A stretch of DNA of 64,000 bases from Elymus sibiricus (lineage: Eukaryota > Streptophyta > Magnoliopsida > Poales > Poaceae), in contig CM077676.1 of the NCBI GenBank assembly GCA_039707655.1, forward strand, positions 380,622,114 to 380,686,113, given 5' to 3'. A program made the position numbers and the translations under genes. Below, in pieces: positions 1-12,282 of this stretch. Within the stretch, counting starts at the first letter, position 1, and each line of letters starts with the position of its first letter. The notes under the pieces are model-generated. The model saw only the letters and a program-made list of their open reading frames with translations, ran no database searches and was not told the origin of the DNA.

Positions 1-1067
1 CGACAAGGAATTTGGTAGACCAGTTCGCCCTTCTGCAAAAGGACTACGTCTGGTTGGAGGGGTTGTGATTTAACACAGAAGATAAACTCTCTTCGCCCTA
101 TTCTCCTCGACAATTGGTTCGTCAACCAATGCCGATCACTCGTGGTAGATGTTTGAGGCGATCTCCAAACCTTTACAGACTTCTTCTTCGAGAACCACAA
201 TTACTCTTGGTCTCTGAAGAAATTGACACCTAACCGTCTAGAGAGTTCATAGCTCTCAAGAGTAATAGGCGGAGCGTACTGGACTTAGATTCGAGTGATG
301 CTGAACCACTATCTAATTTTTCAGCACTGGGGTTTTCTCTCGGTGGATTTTAAACTCAAATCTCTCGGAGAGGGGGGTTGCTCAACAATCTTCTCAGAAT
401 CAAACGGAGCAGCCACCGGATAACGCCGGTGCGGGGTGGCTATTTATAGCCGCAGCCTTCCCTGATGGGAAATGACCATTTTGGACACGTGGTCCAGCCA
501 ATGGCCAACCGACACGTTCACAACGGTCAGATTTTAAGAGCAACGGTAACATTACTTGAGGAGCAAGTAATGCTAACTCCTCGGTCAGAGACAAATCTCT
601 CGCAGCGAAGAAGATCACATTCTCTTGCTGGCAAGTATTTTCTCAGAACACAAAGAGATTTCTCTCGCAACTTTCATAGGATTTGGGTTTAGCATCAGCG
701 AATCAAAGCTTCGAACGCTACACCCCTCTTAGTAGTACGGTGGTCCTATGACTCAATAAAGAGAAAAAAACAACGAAATGAATGCTACGTCTTCACTTCG
801 TTTTCAATCTTCTCGGCCGCAGTCATATTCTTCGGACGAGCACCGAATCAATTGCTTTGCATCAGCAATTTTTGAGGGGTCACTCTTGTCGTCATAATCT
901 TCGGTGATAACCTTCACTGCTATGCAGGGAATTTTCTTCGGAGTTTGAACCAAACTCCTCTTGACTCCAGGGACCTGTTACTCTGTGTGCACTAGCAAAC
1001 ACATCAGTCCCTCACTGTTTATGTCAACAATCTCCAAAACATAAGGAGGCAAAATATTGCACCAACA
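1..1067 (-). repeat. 3' LTR of the Sirevirus-type element (partial)
   Basis: This stretch matches 12524-13590 base for base in length. On the minus strand it starts TGTTGGTGCAAT at 1067, directly after the purine tract. The other end, expected to read ...CTACA, is outside the window. Confidence 0.93.
441..448 (-). promoter_or_regulatory. TATA box of the LTR promoter (3' LTR copy)
   Basis: The minus strand reads TATAAATA within the short palindrome GGCTATAAATAGCC. The same box is at 12964-12971 in the 5' LTR and, in nearly the same context, at 51584 in the second copia element. Confidence 0.65.
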
Positions 1068-1083
1068 ATCTCCCCCTTTTTGG
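1068..1083 (-). other. Polypurine tract next to the 3' LTR
   Basis: The minus strand reads CCAAAAAGGGGGAGAT and abuts the LTR start at 1067. This is the expected plus-strand primer of reverse transcription. Confidence 0.8.
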
Positions 1084-1529
1084 ACGATTGTTGACAAAAC
1101 AGATAATCATCGAAGTGAAGATAGATAAGTGTAAAGCAATTCCAACAAGAGTGAGTAAGTGTTACTTTGCTCGAAGATGAAATAGACCCCCCCTAAATGT
1201 ATGTAGGGAAAAAGATATGAGTAAATTCTCCTACAAGTATTGAAGTACACGGAGGAAATTTCAATCATTCGAGATAGTGATTCGCACTGATGAGATGTAA
1301 TCCATCGAGATCGTAGTGCAATCATTCATAACTTATGATAATAATTCCACCTGCAAAACAAATGCTTTGAGAGAAATGGTGCAGCCGGAGGGGTTATTAA
1401 CATTACAACACAGAAGTCATCGAGTTTTACAACTTAGTACAGATAACCTTAAACCAGAAGTTGCAAACTCGCACGAAACCAAAACCAATCGAAACACCGA
1501 AAGCAAATCTATCGAGACTCAATGTAATT

Positions 1530-1541
1530 CTCCCCCTTTTT
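1530..1541 (-). other. Second polypurine tract, upstream copy
   Basis: The minus strand reads AAAAAGGGGGAG about 450 bp before the functional tract and lies just past the end of the third ORF (stop at 1553). Repeated purine tracts before the 3' LTR are described for Sireviruses. The 450 bp between the tracts contain no convincing gene. Confidence 0.6.
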
Positions 1542-1552
1542 GTCAACAAGTG

Positions 1553-4500
1553 TCAAGAAGGTGACGAATAACATGAGTGCAGAAACGCAGAACTTGGTTC
1601 AATCGGTGGCATCGCCCGAAGAACTGTCCGAGGTGAGTTCTTCTTCGGAAGTGACGAGATTATCTTCGTCTTCAGCAGCATTATAACTTGGGGCTGACCA
1701 GACGAGGGTACATGAGGAGGAGCCACAGGGGGAACACGGGATAGCACATTGCCTTCGGTAGGTTTTTCTGTCGATGAAGTGGCTTCAGACTCGTCAAGCA
1801 GCTTGCGAAGCTTGAGATGAAGAAGATCAGTGGTTGGCTCACGAACAGGTAGAGGAGGGGTACTCTGATCTTGAAAATCTTCAACAGTGAAGCCTTTGTC
1901 AATATAATCATAGAGCTCTTGGAGATTGACATTCAGGAGTTGTTTCTCGGTGAAGAACTTGCGAAGCAATTTCCAGAGTCTCTTCTTGTTTTCATCAGCT
2001 ATCAGATGCATAATTCTGGTGCGATTGTTGAGAGCATTTAGCTCGGAGGCAAGATGTTCTTTTTTGCGTCGATCCTCAGCAATATGTTGCAGCAGCAGTT
2101 GTTGTGTACGCAAACTTACTTCGAGTTGCGATGGAGGTTGAGGCGAAATCTTTTGGTCACGCTGAGGAAGACGTGGCCCGTCGAATTGCTTGTGATAGTC
2201 TTGGGGGCTTGATGCGGGCGATTTGCCCGAAGTAATATCATCCATGACTTGCAAGGTATCGCAAACAGGAGGAATGAAGCTTTTATGGCTTTCCTTCGCA
2301 AGATACACTGTGCGCATTGCATGATCAACAACTTTCTGGATCCAGGGCGCGAACACTTTGATGCAGAAAGGAAATTGAGCAGAATCCTTCAGAATGCGCA
2401 GGAACATGTCTTCCACGTCGAAGATGTATTGCTCAGAGATTGCATATATAGCATTTCGAAGAATATTTGAGATGGATTTGTCCGGATTCATACCCGCCAG
2501 AGGGCAAATTGTGTAGGAGAGCATGTGAAATAGCGTCTGATTCTCAAAAGTTAAGTGCTCAGGTCGAGGAGGACCAGTGTAGTCACGAATCTTTTGATCC
2601 ATTGTGCACCGAAAAGTTTCATCTGATATGACATCAATGTTGTGAACCCGAATTTCAGTGTCACCATGCTCAAAGCGAGGGAAATGGAAGTGCGAGACAA
2701 AATCTGTTGAAGTGCATTTGATGCGTTTTCCTTCGGTCATCCACTCCATAATCCATTTTGAGCTGTCAGATTCATCGCCAGAGATATACAGTGTAGCATA
2801 GAACTGAAGAATAATCTCTCTGTTCTAAGGATGCTTGAATTCAAATACCTTGGTGAGGCAGAAATCATCCAGATCTTGAAGCAGTTGATTGAAACAGCCA
2901 ATACTACGCATGGCAGGAATGTTCAGATATTCATGAGGAAATATCTTTCTGCTCTCATAGAGGACCCAAGAGTAATATATAGCCCGTTCCTTAGTCCAAA
3001 AGCGAGGCGATTCCAAAGTGCGCGGCCCATCATATGGACTTTCTTGAAAAAAATTGGGATGCGCATTCCGATTGAAAAGAGGACCTTTGGCGCCTGCTCC
3101 TGATGAGAACAAAGGCAGTTCTTCACGAGGGTATGGGTATTTGAGTTCTTCTTCGGGAGAGAGAAATTCATCGCCATATACAACTGAGTCAGTACGGCGA
3201 GCAGAGACAGATTTCCGTTCGGAAGGACCAACATCTGGGATTCGTGTCACCGTGTCGATACTCAACTTGAGTGGAGATGGAGCAGGTGTTACAACAGTGG
3301 GTGCTGCAGAGGCAGTAGGCAGCAGGGCAGGTTTATCCACTTGAGGCACTGAGGCCGAATCATGCACTGAGGTGGTTGAGGTTGTTCCACTGGAATCTGT
3401 TGTTGCTCGACAATAGGAGATGCCGAGACTTTTGGAGCTTCATGAGCCAGAGAAGCTTGGGGCTCGGAGCGAGGAATTTCACCTTCCTTAGAAATAGATC
3501 GTTGCGAGGGAATATCAGCTCGAGCAGGGGATGCCACAGGCACTGATTCAGTTGGCCTTGGCAAGGGAGGAGCATCCGAGTCCTTTACTGGGGGGTTCGT
3601 AGGAATAACTGGCTCAGGAGATTTTTCTATCTGAGACGGATCAACTGGGTGAGCAGGCGAGTTTTCCTTCGGAGCAGGAGGTACATTTTTCTTTGCAATT
3701 CTCTTTCGTTGCTTTTTCTTTTGCTGAGCAACTTGATCAATGCGGCCTTTGACCAGATCATTGTAGCCCGTGACTTTTGCTTGATGTTCGTCACAGATCT
3801 TGCGAACAATTTCGTCTAGATCTGTGTGAAAATGCAACCTTCTGTGACACAGGAGAGTCATGGCACGGTTGACATCCTTGTAAGAATCTTCGAGGGCTTT
3901 AATGACAAATCTTGAAGAAGCAGTTTTCATTCGACCATCAAGGTCAATTAGTTTGGAAGAGAGAGAGTTGATCTCAACTGCATCATCTCTCAGTTCTTGA
4001 ACTACAGAAGTGGCCTGTGTAATAACTTCAGCAGGAATAGGCAGAGATGCCACTTCACCATCGAATGGATTGTCCACAAATTTATCAAGCTGTTCCATGA
4101 TGAATATGTGATCATAGTAGTGAGGAGCATCAGACTTGGCAATAGAAGCTGTCTGCACAGAAACTTGCTCGGAAGGAGGTTTAGAAGCCAATGGCTGTGT
4201 CAGGGTAGGCGCAAACATAGCAGCCTTCTTAGTCGGAGCAGTAGCTTGTGGAGCATTTTTCTCGGTAGGCGCCTTGATTTTCTTCAAGTTAGGCTTGGGA
4301 ATATTTTTGCCTGGCTTTGTAGAACTCATAGGAGTGTCAACTACCAAATCCTTCAAATTGATAGCATCTGGATGAGGAGTTGTGTTCACATGCTGTTGCA
4401 TAGTGACAGTGGTAGCAGGAGTTTTTCTAGCAGTGATCTTCTTCGGTGGTGCTTCTGGAACCATATGAACCCGAAGATCAGGCAGCACATTTGATGTGGT

Positions 4501-5361
4501 AATATTCACTTCCTCGCTGAGAGTAGCAGCAACTTCTTCCTTGGTGAGCGGAGGGTCATCATCCGAAGAATCATTCATGTCAGCCTTTCTCTTCTTCGGT
4601 GCACTCTTTCTCTTTGCAGCAGCGCTGGGATCATGCTTGCGTTTAGAACGACCTTCAGATTTTCCTTCGGCCTTTTTCTTCTCGACATCATCTTCGAGAA
4701 GGCGAAGGTTTTCCTCTTCATGAGCCTTTTGCTTTTCAGCCCTCTGAGCTCTCTTGATGGAATTGCGCTGACGCTTAGCAAGCTCATCAGGATAAGATTC
4801 GGGTGTACGAAGGGAGGACTCATGAGCATTTGGTGGAGGAGGTGGTCTTTCTTGGGGACCATTTGGTTTTATGAGACAAATTTCCCGGCAGTCACCCCAT
4901 GGTGGATGAAATGCAAAGTTTTGAGCAAACCGAGGATGAACAAATTCATAGTTGAACCATTTGCGCACCCAGTGACGGTGAATCCATTGTTGACACGTAT
5001 CTCTCTGGTGTTTGGTTTCTCCTGGAACAGCATCGTACCGATCATGAGAGATATACTGAGTTGTGTTTGTGTATGCCTGTCTGCCACCCTTCTTCTTCTT
5101 CGAAGCATTTTCTTCTTGCTCATTAGCATTTTGCTCGGTCCTTTTTCGCTTGCTAGTTGATGGGCCTACCGTTGGGCCCTTGGCATTTGGAGCTTTGGAT
5201 TCATCTGCTGTACACAGAACAACATCATCTCTATCGGCCAGGCTCACTGGTTGAGCTGAATCCTCAACTGACTGCATTTTCCTGTGAATAAAGATAGATG
5301 CGAGGGAAAATGGGGACAGGGTTACGAATGCACACAACGAATATTTTGAAAAAGAAAGCAT
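1553..5361 (-). pseudogene. Third ORF downstream of pol (Sirevirus env-position ORF), broken
   Basis: A long coding region follows RNase H. Its first part (5361 to 3289, 690 codons) holds a hydrophobic N-terminal stretch (about residues 5-27), a basic KRKR/KKKK cluster, a tryptophan-rich block (HRHWVRKWFNYEF), proline runs, and long charged, K/E/A-rich stretches likely to form coiled coil. Around 3360 the frame changes; the second part runs from 3367 to 1553, interrupted by a TAG at 2825-2827, and ends in more coiled-coil and low-complexity sequence. A second Met at residue 29 would give a start without the hydrophobic leader. In SIRE1-like elements this slot is called env-like, but I see no clear membrane anchor or fusion peptide, so an envelope role is not supported. 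I do not recognise a known domain. About 1,250-1,290 codons in total, unusually long for this slot. Confidence 0.7.
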
Positions 5362-5863
5362 TTTTGATGAAGAAGTAGATGCAGACTTTGAGAAATGTTT
5401 CGGACGAAAGAAATGTGTAGAACGAACTAGTAGGTTCGAAGAATATACTAGTTAACGTGCTAAGCATTCCATTCGTAAGAGACACAAGACAAACCCTAGA
5501 TCTAAAATTTTTCTGGATGCGAGGGACAACTACAAACCACATCCGCACAAGTTACCTAGCAGTAAAGATCTGTGAAATGTGGTAAAAATAGGCAATTTCT
5601 ACCATGGACAAACTCGAACAGGAAGAATGGAAGAACAAGTTTGCACTACACATACCCTAACTCAGTGATGTGCAGCAACTACGGTGGCGCGGGGATGGAG
5701 ATGATCCGCGACGGCGAGGAATGACTCCGGCGACCTCTTTCCGGCAGCGAAGCGGCGAAGATGATCGGCGTCGTCGAGCTCAAGGTGGAGCAGTGCGGTA
5801 GGGCTTCGGAAGGTGACGGTGATGGAGAGATGCGAAGTGAATCGAGGGAGGGTGGCGGCACAG

Positions 5864-5979
5864 CATATATATGCGAGGAGGAAATAACCACACCCGGTGA
5901 ATCTGATCGGACGGCCACAGTCAGAGGACTATTGCGATTCAACGGACCAGATAAACTGGCAGTTGATGAAGAGCACGTG
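5864..5979 (-). promoter_or_regulatory. Internal promoter-like segment upstream of the third ORF
   Basis: On the minus strand a G-box CACGTG (5974-5979) lies about 100 bp upstream of a TATA-like CATATATATG (5864-5873). A C/T-rich, then GC-rich leader of about 180 bp follows, unlike the surrounding AT-rich element sequence. It looks like a cellular promoter with a 5' leader and could drive a separate transcript for the third ORF. Transcription is not shown by sequence alone. Confidence 0.35.
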
Positions 5980-6493
5980 GCAACCGTCATCAAAGAACGT
6001 GGTCCTGACTTGGGCGGGAAACCCCAAATTTTGGACGGCTTTCGCCAAAACAGATTAAGTTCGGACCGAAACTTTAACGTGATCAAGGACACCAGATAAA
6101 GTTTCGTTACCAGATGAATTTTGTGCATTCATAACGGAACAACATAGACTGGAAGAGATAGAATAGAGGGAAAACAGGGTCTTAGGTATTTCACTTAGAC
6201 GAAGAAACACAAACACCCGAGAGAGAAGCTATGAGTGAAATACATTCAAACTAACACAAAAACTTCAAATGCAACTCAACGAAGAGAAATTGTGGTGGCG
6301 TTACCCATCGTATAAGAACTGTATGACCCCGAGCATCGCACAATTATCGTGCCACCCAGTTAGTCTAGTTCTTCATTAATGTATTCACTCTCAGAAAGAA
6401 ATTTTCACTTTGTCGAAATTTTCAAACTCTTCGAGTGTTATGCACCCATTCCTTCTAAGATGTGGAAGTGATGGTACGGGTGCCGCGTCCCGC

Positions 6494-9400
6494 TTACTGC
6501 ACGTTTGCGGAATCTAGGATATCTAGCTCACACCGTAATGCACAGAATCTTTTCTCATCGAGAGGCTTGGTGAAGATATCGGCGAGATTTTCTTCGGTAT
6601 TGACGTGACTGATAACAATATCCTCTCGAGCAACATGACCGCGTAGGAAATGATGTCTGATCTCAATATGCTTGGTGCGAGAGTGCTGCACTAGATTGTG
6701 TGCAATTTTGATCGCACTCTCATTGTCGCACAATAAAGGGATCTTCTTGACCTTGATGCCATAATCCTTCAGAGTCTGCTTCATCCATAATAACTGAGTG
6801 CAACAAGTGCCAACAGCAATATATTCGGCCTCAGCCGTAGAGAGCGAGACACAATTCTGCTTCCTTGACGACCAACATACCAAAGATCTACCGAGGAAAT
6901 GGCATGTCCCCGAAGTAGATTTCCTGTCAACCCGGTCACCTGCATAATCTGAGTCTGAATATCCAACGAGGTCAAACTGTACTCCCTTAGGATACCATAA
7001 ACCTAAGGTGGGGGTGTGAGTCAAATATCCCAGAATACGCTTGACCGCTTGGTGATGTGATTCTTTCGGTGCAGCTTGAAAGTGAGCACACATACAAACA
7101 CTCAGCATAATATCAGGTGTGGATGCACATAAGTAGAGCAAAGAACCAATCATCGAACGATAAGCTTTCTGATCGTAGTCTTTACCGTACACATCTACGT
7201 CCAGCTGGCCATTCGTGGGCATGGGAGTTTTGTAACCCTTCTGTTTGCAATCTTGCATTTTAAACTTCTTCAGACAGTCTCTCAGATATTTCTCCTGAGA
7301 TATGAAAATTCCATTGTCATGTTGACGGATTTGCAGTCCGAGAAAGAACTTGAGTTCACCCATCATAGACATTTGATATTTCTCGGACATCATTCACCCG
7401 AATTCCATGTTACATGCATTGTTAGTACAGCCAAAAATAATATCATCCACATAAATTTGACACACGAATAGATCACCATCAATAGCACGAGTGAAAAGAG
7501 TGGAATCAGTGGACCCTGGCTTGAACCCTTTGTCGAGCAGAAACCTCTTCAGAGTGTCATACCAAGCTCGAGGGGCTTGCTTCAGCCCATACAGAGCCTT
7601 TTTCAACCTGAAAACTTTGTTAGGAAACTGAGGGTTTTCAAAGCCAGGTGGCTGCCTAACATATACTTCCTCATCAATTTCACCATTGAGGAAAGCACTT
7701 TTCACATCCATTTGATAAAGCAGAATATCATTGTAATTTGCATAAGCGAGAAGAATATGAATTGCCTCAAGGCGAGCAATAGGAGCATACGTTTCACCGA
7801 AATCAATACCTTCTTCCTGTGTATACCCTTGAGCAACAAGACGCGCTTTGTTTCTTACAACAATGCCATTTTCATCTTGCTTGTTCCGGAAAATCCATTT
7901 TGTGCCGATGATATTGTGCTTCTTAGGATTCGGTTTGTCAACCAATTCCCACACATCATTCAATTCGAATTGCACCAACTCTTCTTGCATGGCATTCATC
8001 CAATTGGGATCATTCATGGCTTCCTCATACTTGGTAGGTTCTGTCAATGAGACAAAGGAGAAACTGCCACAATAGTTAGCCAAACGAGTGCGAGAGCGAG
8101 TTGTGGGTCGGTAACCTGGATTCTTGAGATCTTCGAGGATTAACGCAAGGTCAACTCGATTTACCACTCGTGGGAGAGGATTTCCTTCTTGGTGATCATT
8201 TTCATTTTCCTCAGTATCAGCATCAGGATGGGCATTGGTATCGCCATTATCATCGTGATTGTCATTTTGATTTGCACTTGCATTTGGATTGCCATTTGTG
8301 TTCGGTGCGGCATTTTCTTCGGCAGTAGATTGGCGTGTTCTTCGAGCTATGGGGGCATCATCATCGGAAGAGTCAGGTGTATTTCCTTCGACTGGCCTGA
8401 CGTCCCCAATGGCCATTTGCCGAATAGCATCCGAAATCGGAGGTTCATCTATCACATTAGGCAGATGCTCCTTTTGAGAGCCGTTAGATTCATCAAACCG
8501 CACATTTACCGTTTCCATAACTTTCCCGTGGTGAGAGTTATAGACCCGATAAGTATGGGAGTTCGAGCCATAACCAAGAAGAAAACCTTCATGTGCCTTG
8601 GGTGCAAACTTGGAATTATGATTCATGTCACGAATATAGCAAGGTGCACCGAAAACACGTAAATAAGAAACATTCGGTTTCTTGCCAGTGATAAGCTCAT
8701 ATGAGGTTTTCTTAAGGAATTTGTGAAGATAAACACGATTGACAACATGACAAGCAGTGTTAATACAATCAGCCTAGAAACGGATGGGAGTTTTATACTC
8801 ACTGAGCATTGTTCTCGCCATTTCGATGAGAGTTCTATTCTTTTGCTCAACAACTCCATTCTGTTGGGGAGTGTATGCGGAAGAGAACTCATGAGTTATA
8901 CCTTGTTCGTCGAGAAAATCTTCGATATGAGTATTTTTGAACTCAGTACCATTGTCGCTTCTAACATGCTTAATTCGCACATCATATTCATTCTGAGCCT
9001 TCTTGGCGAATCTTTTGAAGATGTCTTGGGTGCACGTTTTGTCTTCGAGAAAGAATACCCAAGTGTATCAAGAGAAATCATCAACAATAACCAGACCATA
9101 ATGACTGCCTCCGAAACTTGCATAGTTTTGAGGTCCGAATAAATCCATATGAAGAATTTCCAGAGGTCTTGTTGTGGTCATGACAGTTTTTGACAAATGG
9201 TGCTTCTTGGCCAATTTACTAGCTTCACACGCAGCACAGAGACGATCCTTGTCGAATTTCACATCAGGAATGCCACGAAGATGGTTTTTCTTCACGAGAG
9301 TCTGCAAATTCCTCATACCTGCATGACCAAGTCTTCGGTGCCACAGCCATCCTTCGGTTGCTTTCGCAAGCAAGCAAGTTTGTACTGAGGGACCCTTAGA

Positions 9401-9784
9401 GAAATCCACAATATATAAATCACCCTTTCTATTTCCCTCGAAGACGAAGGAATTGTCAGAGGCGATAAAGACGATGCATTTGGATGATGAAAATAGAACT
9501 AGCATGCCTAGATCACAAAGCTTGCCAACTGACATGAGATTGAATCCAAGAGACTGAACAAGTAAAACATCATCAATGTTCTTGTCCTTGGATATAGCAA
9601 TTTTACCTAACCCAATTACCTTTCCTTTGTTGTTGTCGCCGAAAGTAATATACTTCTGAGATGAAGCAATTAAGTTGGGGTCGACAAACAATGACTTGTC
9701 TCCGGTCGTATGACTAGTGCATCCACTATCCATTATCCATTTGGTACACCCGGAGACATAGTCCTGCAGAGAAATCAGGCTTTC
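6494..9784 (-). pseudogene. Copia pol polyprotein (protease-integrase-reverse transcriptase-RNase H), broken
   Basis: Enzymes that process the polyprotein, copy the element RNA into DNA and integrate it. In order on the minus strand: protease with the WIMDSGCTSHTTG active site (about 9738-9700); GAG-pre-integrase with a HRRLGHAGMRNL zinc-binding block (about 9345); integrase core with HMDLFGP, RSDNGTEFKN and [10 protein letters not shown]; reverse transcriptase with [18 protein letters not shown] and YVDDIIFG (about 7430); and RNase H with YSDSDYAGD, STAEAEYIA and a C-terminal VNTEENLADIFTKPLD. One frame runs throughout, interrupted by TGA at 9068, TAG at 8774 and TGA at 7394. The first and third are consistent with CGA-to-TGA changes and the second falls where copia integrases have Trp. 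The frame opens at 9784 and overlaps the gag end (9775) in a different frame, so expression would need frameshifting or a separate start. Confidence 0.92.
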
Positions 9785-12216
9785 TTAACCACCCACATCT
9801 TTGTAGGTGGCTTCGAAACATATGAGCGAGCGGGATATGATTTCTTTCGATAGGCATAAGAATTGTGACTTGAGTGAGTATGAGCATAATCGAAAGAATA
9901 TGCATTGAAATTCTTCCCAGATGAATGAGTATAGTGGTTGGATGAGGTATGCATGTACTCATTCTGTCGAACTTTTTCCAGGAAGTACCGAGCATTTTCA
10001 GCCTGCATGGTTAGTAACGTAGTAATAGGCAATGCTTTGATAGTTTTCCTAGGCACCCAGATAGCTTTCTTTGGGGGGCCATTCCTGTTGTTTGGTTCAA
10101 CATAGCGAGCAACAGCCTCACCACGTTGGTTTTTGAACAACTTATAGTTGTCTAGAGAATCATCATATGAGTATTCAGGGATAGGAGAGTCATATCCCGA
10201 AAGTAAAGCTGGATCGAGCGTTTTGCTCTTGGCCGGTACCCACACAGTGCGAGAATATTGATCAGGTTCCCAGTAGGAGCCATTTTCATTCAGTTTCCTT
10301 TCGAAACCGATACCTTCTTTCCTGGGATTTTTGTGAAGAATGGATTTCTTCAGAACATCACACAGGGTTTGATGCCCTTTGAGAGACTTGAACATTCCTA
10401 TCTGAAGAAGATCCTTCAACCTAGCATTTTCATCAGAAACAGAACCATTTTCCTCGACAGAGGGGTTAGCATTCACAGAAGATTCAGCATTTGATTCAGA
10501 GTTACTGTGTTCAAGGCATTTTAGGCAGGGTGGTATGAACACCTCAGGTTTCTCTTTGAGTTGTTGGGTGAGAAGAGAATTTTCTCTCATCAAGTCATCA
10601 TGAGCCTCTCTCAGCGACTCGAGTTCCTGTTTCCTTTTCAGGTAATCATAAGTCAATCTCTCGTGGTCGGCCGAGAGAAAATCATGACGATTTGATAGTT
10701 CTTTCATTCGAGACTCGAGAGCGGAATGCTCTTCTGTCAACGACTGAATTTTCTCCATCTCGTCAACCAACAACCCTTCAGATTTCCTAAGGGTTTTCTC
10801 AATCTTCTCGAGAGAGTTTTGTTGCATATTAGCAATTTTGATCAGTTTAGCATGGTCATCCTCATCCAAAGAATATTGATCACTGGAGTGAACCTTGTGA
10901 TGTTTGGAGGATATCTTTTCTTTTGAAGCTTTGGCCATGAAGCAGTACGTAGGAGACTCGTTGTCACTCGAATGATTCACGAAGAAGGTCGATGCAGGAG
11001 TAGAGGCACATGCTATGCCAGCCATGCCGGAATCAGAATCCTCATCGGATTCATCAACTTCTTCGGAGTCAGATGATTCTTCTTCATCGGAATCCATCTC
11101 CTTGCCGATGTACGCCTTGGCCTTGCGAGAGGTGTTCTTGCGGTTGGATGAGGACTTCGAGGGATTCCTTGAGGAAGATCTTGACGAGGACTTGGAGCTA
11201 TCCTTCTTCTTGAAGAACTTCTTCGTTTTCTTCTCATCATCAGAGTCGTAGCTTTTGCTCTTGCCTTTGCCATGGTTGTTTCCATAATCATATCTTCCAC
11301 TAGCATGGATTTCAGCTTCCCAAAGAAGGCAGTTCGAAATGAAATGTCTTGGCTTTTTGCACTTGAAATAGGTGTAATCTCCAGTAGGTTTTGATGAAGA
11401 TTTGGAGCCGCCAGAGTTGCTAGATCCTTTCTTCTGAAACTGATTTTTCCTTTGAAGGCACTGGAATCTTTTCATGATCAATGCGAGATCCTTGCTGATC
11501 CTTTCTGGGTCATCTGAATCTTCTTCGGCATTTCTTTCTGAGGAAGATTCAGCCACAACCTTGAGAGCATGACTCTTTCGGTGACTTGAGCCATAGAGAT
11601 CTCTCTTTTCTTCTTCTTGTTCCTCGTGGGTGTTTAGCCTTTCCATGATATTAGCGGAGTCGAGAACTTTGAAGTCAGCTTGTTCCTGAATCATCAGAAC
11701 TAGAGTGTCAAACGAACTGTCAAGGGATCAGAGCAGTTTCTTCACAACTTCATGATCAGTGATGTCTTTGGCGCCGAGACCTTGCAGCTCATTTGCAATG
11801 TCACTCAGACGATCGAAGGTTTGCTGGCAGCTTTCATTTCCAATTCGCTTGAACCGATTGAACTTCGCTCGAAGAGTATCGATGCGAGCTTCTTTCTAAG
11901 TTGAAACACCCTCATTTATCTTTTCGAGAATGTCCCACAATTCCTTTGCAGTTTCACACTGACGATAGCGAAGAAATTGAGCACGAGAGAGATGGCCACC
12001 AATTTCATCTTTGGCTTGAGCATCCATCTGAATGAGTTTCTTCTCGTGGTCAGTGGGGACCTGGGGCACTTCAACCACGAATCCATTCTGCACCACGTTC
12101 CACATATCATCATCAATAGCTTGGAGACAGATCTTCATTTTCTCCTTCCAGAAGGGATAGTCCGTCCCATCGAAGATGGGAATCTTGAGGTGCGACTTGA
12201 AACTCACTGAAGACAT
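9775..12216 (-). pseudogene. Copia gag, broken by two nonsense codons
   Basis: Nucleocapsid precursor that packages element RNA. It starts MSSVSFKSHLKIPIFDGTDY, the usual gag opening, and continues through a UBN2/retrotran_gag region. A CCHC zinc knuckle near 11340-11385 reads YFKCKKPRHFISNC, so its first cysteine has become tyrosine. Then come Ser/Asp/Glu-rich linkers, a long coiled coil (about 10,900-10,550) and a C-terminal KMWVVKKA just before the protease. The reading frame is continuous but carries TAG at 11896-11898 and TGA at 11728-11730; both suit G-to-A changes. Gag of about 800 residues is large for copia but usual for Sireviruses. Confidence 0.88.
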
Positions 12217-12268
12217 ACTTAAACTCCAAGGTGGTTAGACCAAAATGAGCAGAGTCAAGGAGTACCTC

Positions 12269-12280
12269 GCTCTGATACCA
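12269..12280 (-). other. Primer binding site (initiator Met tRNA)
   Basis: The minus strand reads TGGTATCAGAGC two bases after the 5' LTR end at 12283, the standard copia primer site complementary to the Met-tRNA 3' end. Confidence 0.92.
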
Positions 12281-12282
12281 AT

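Noticed and set aside
5761..6099. 112-codon plus-strand ORF
   Set aside because: No domain, and the segment reads better as a minus-strand promoter and leader.
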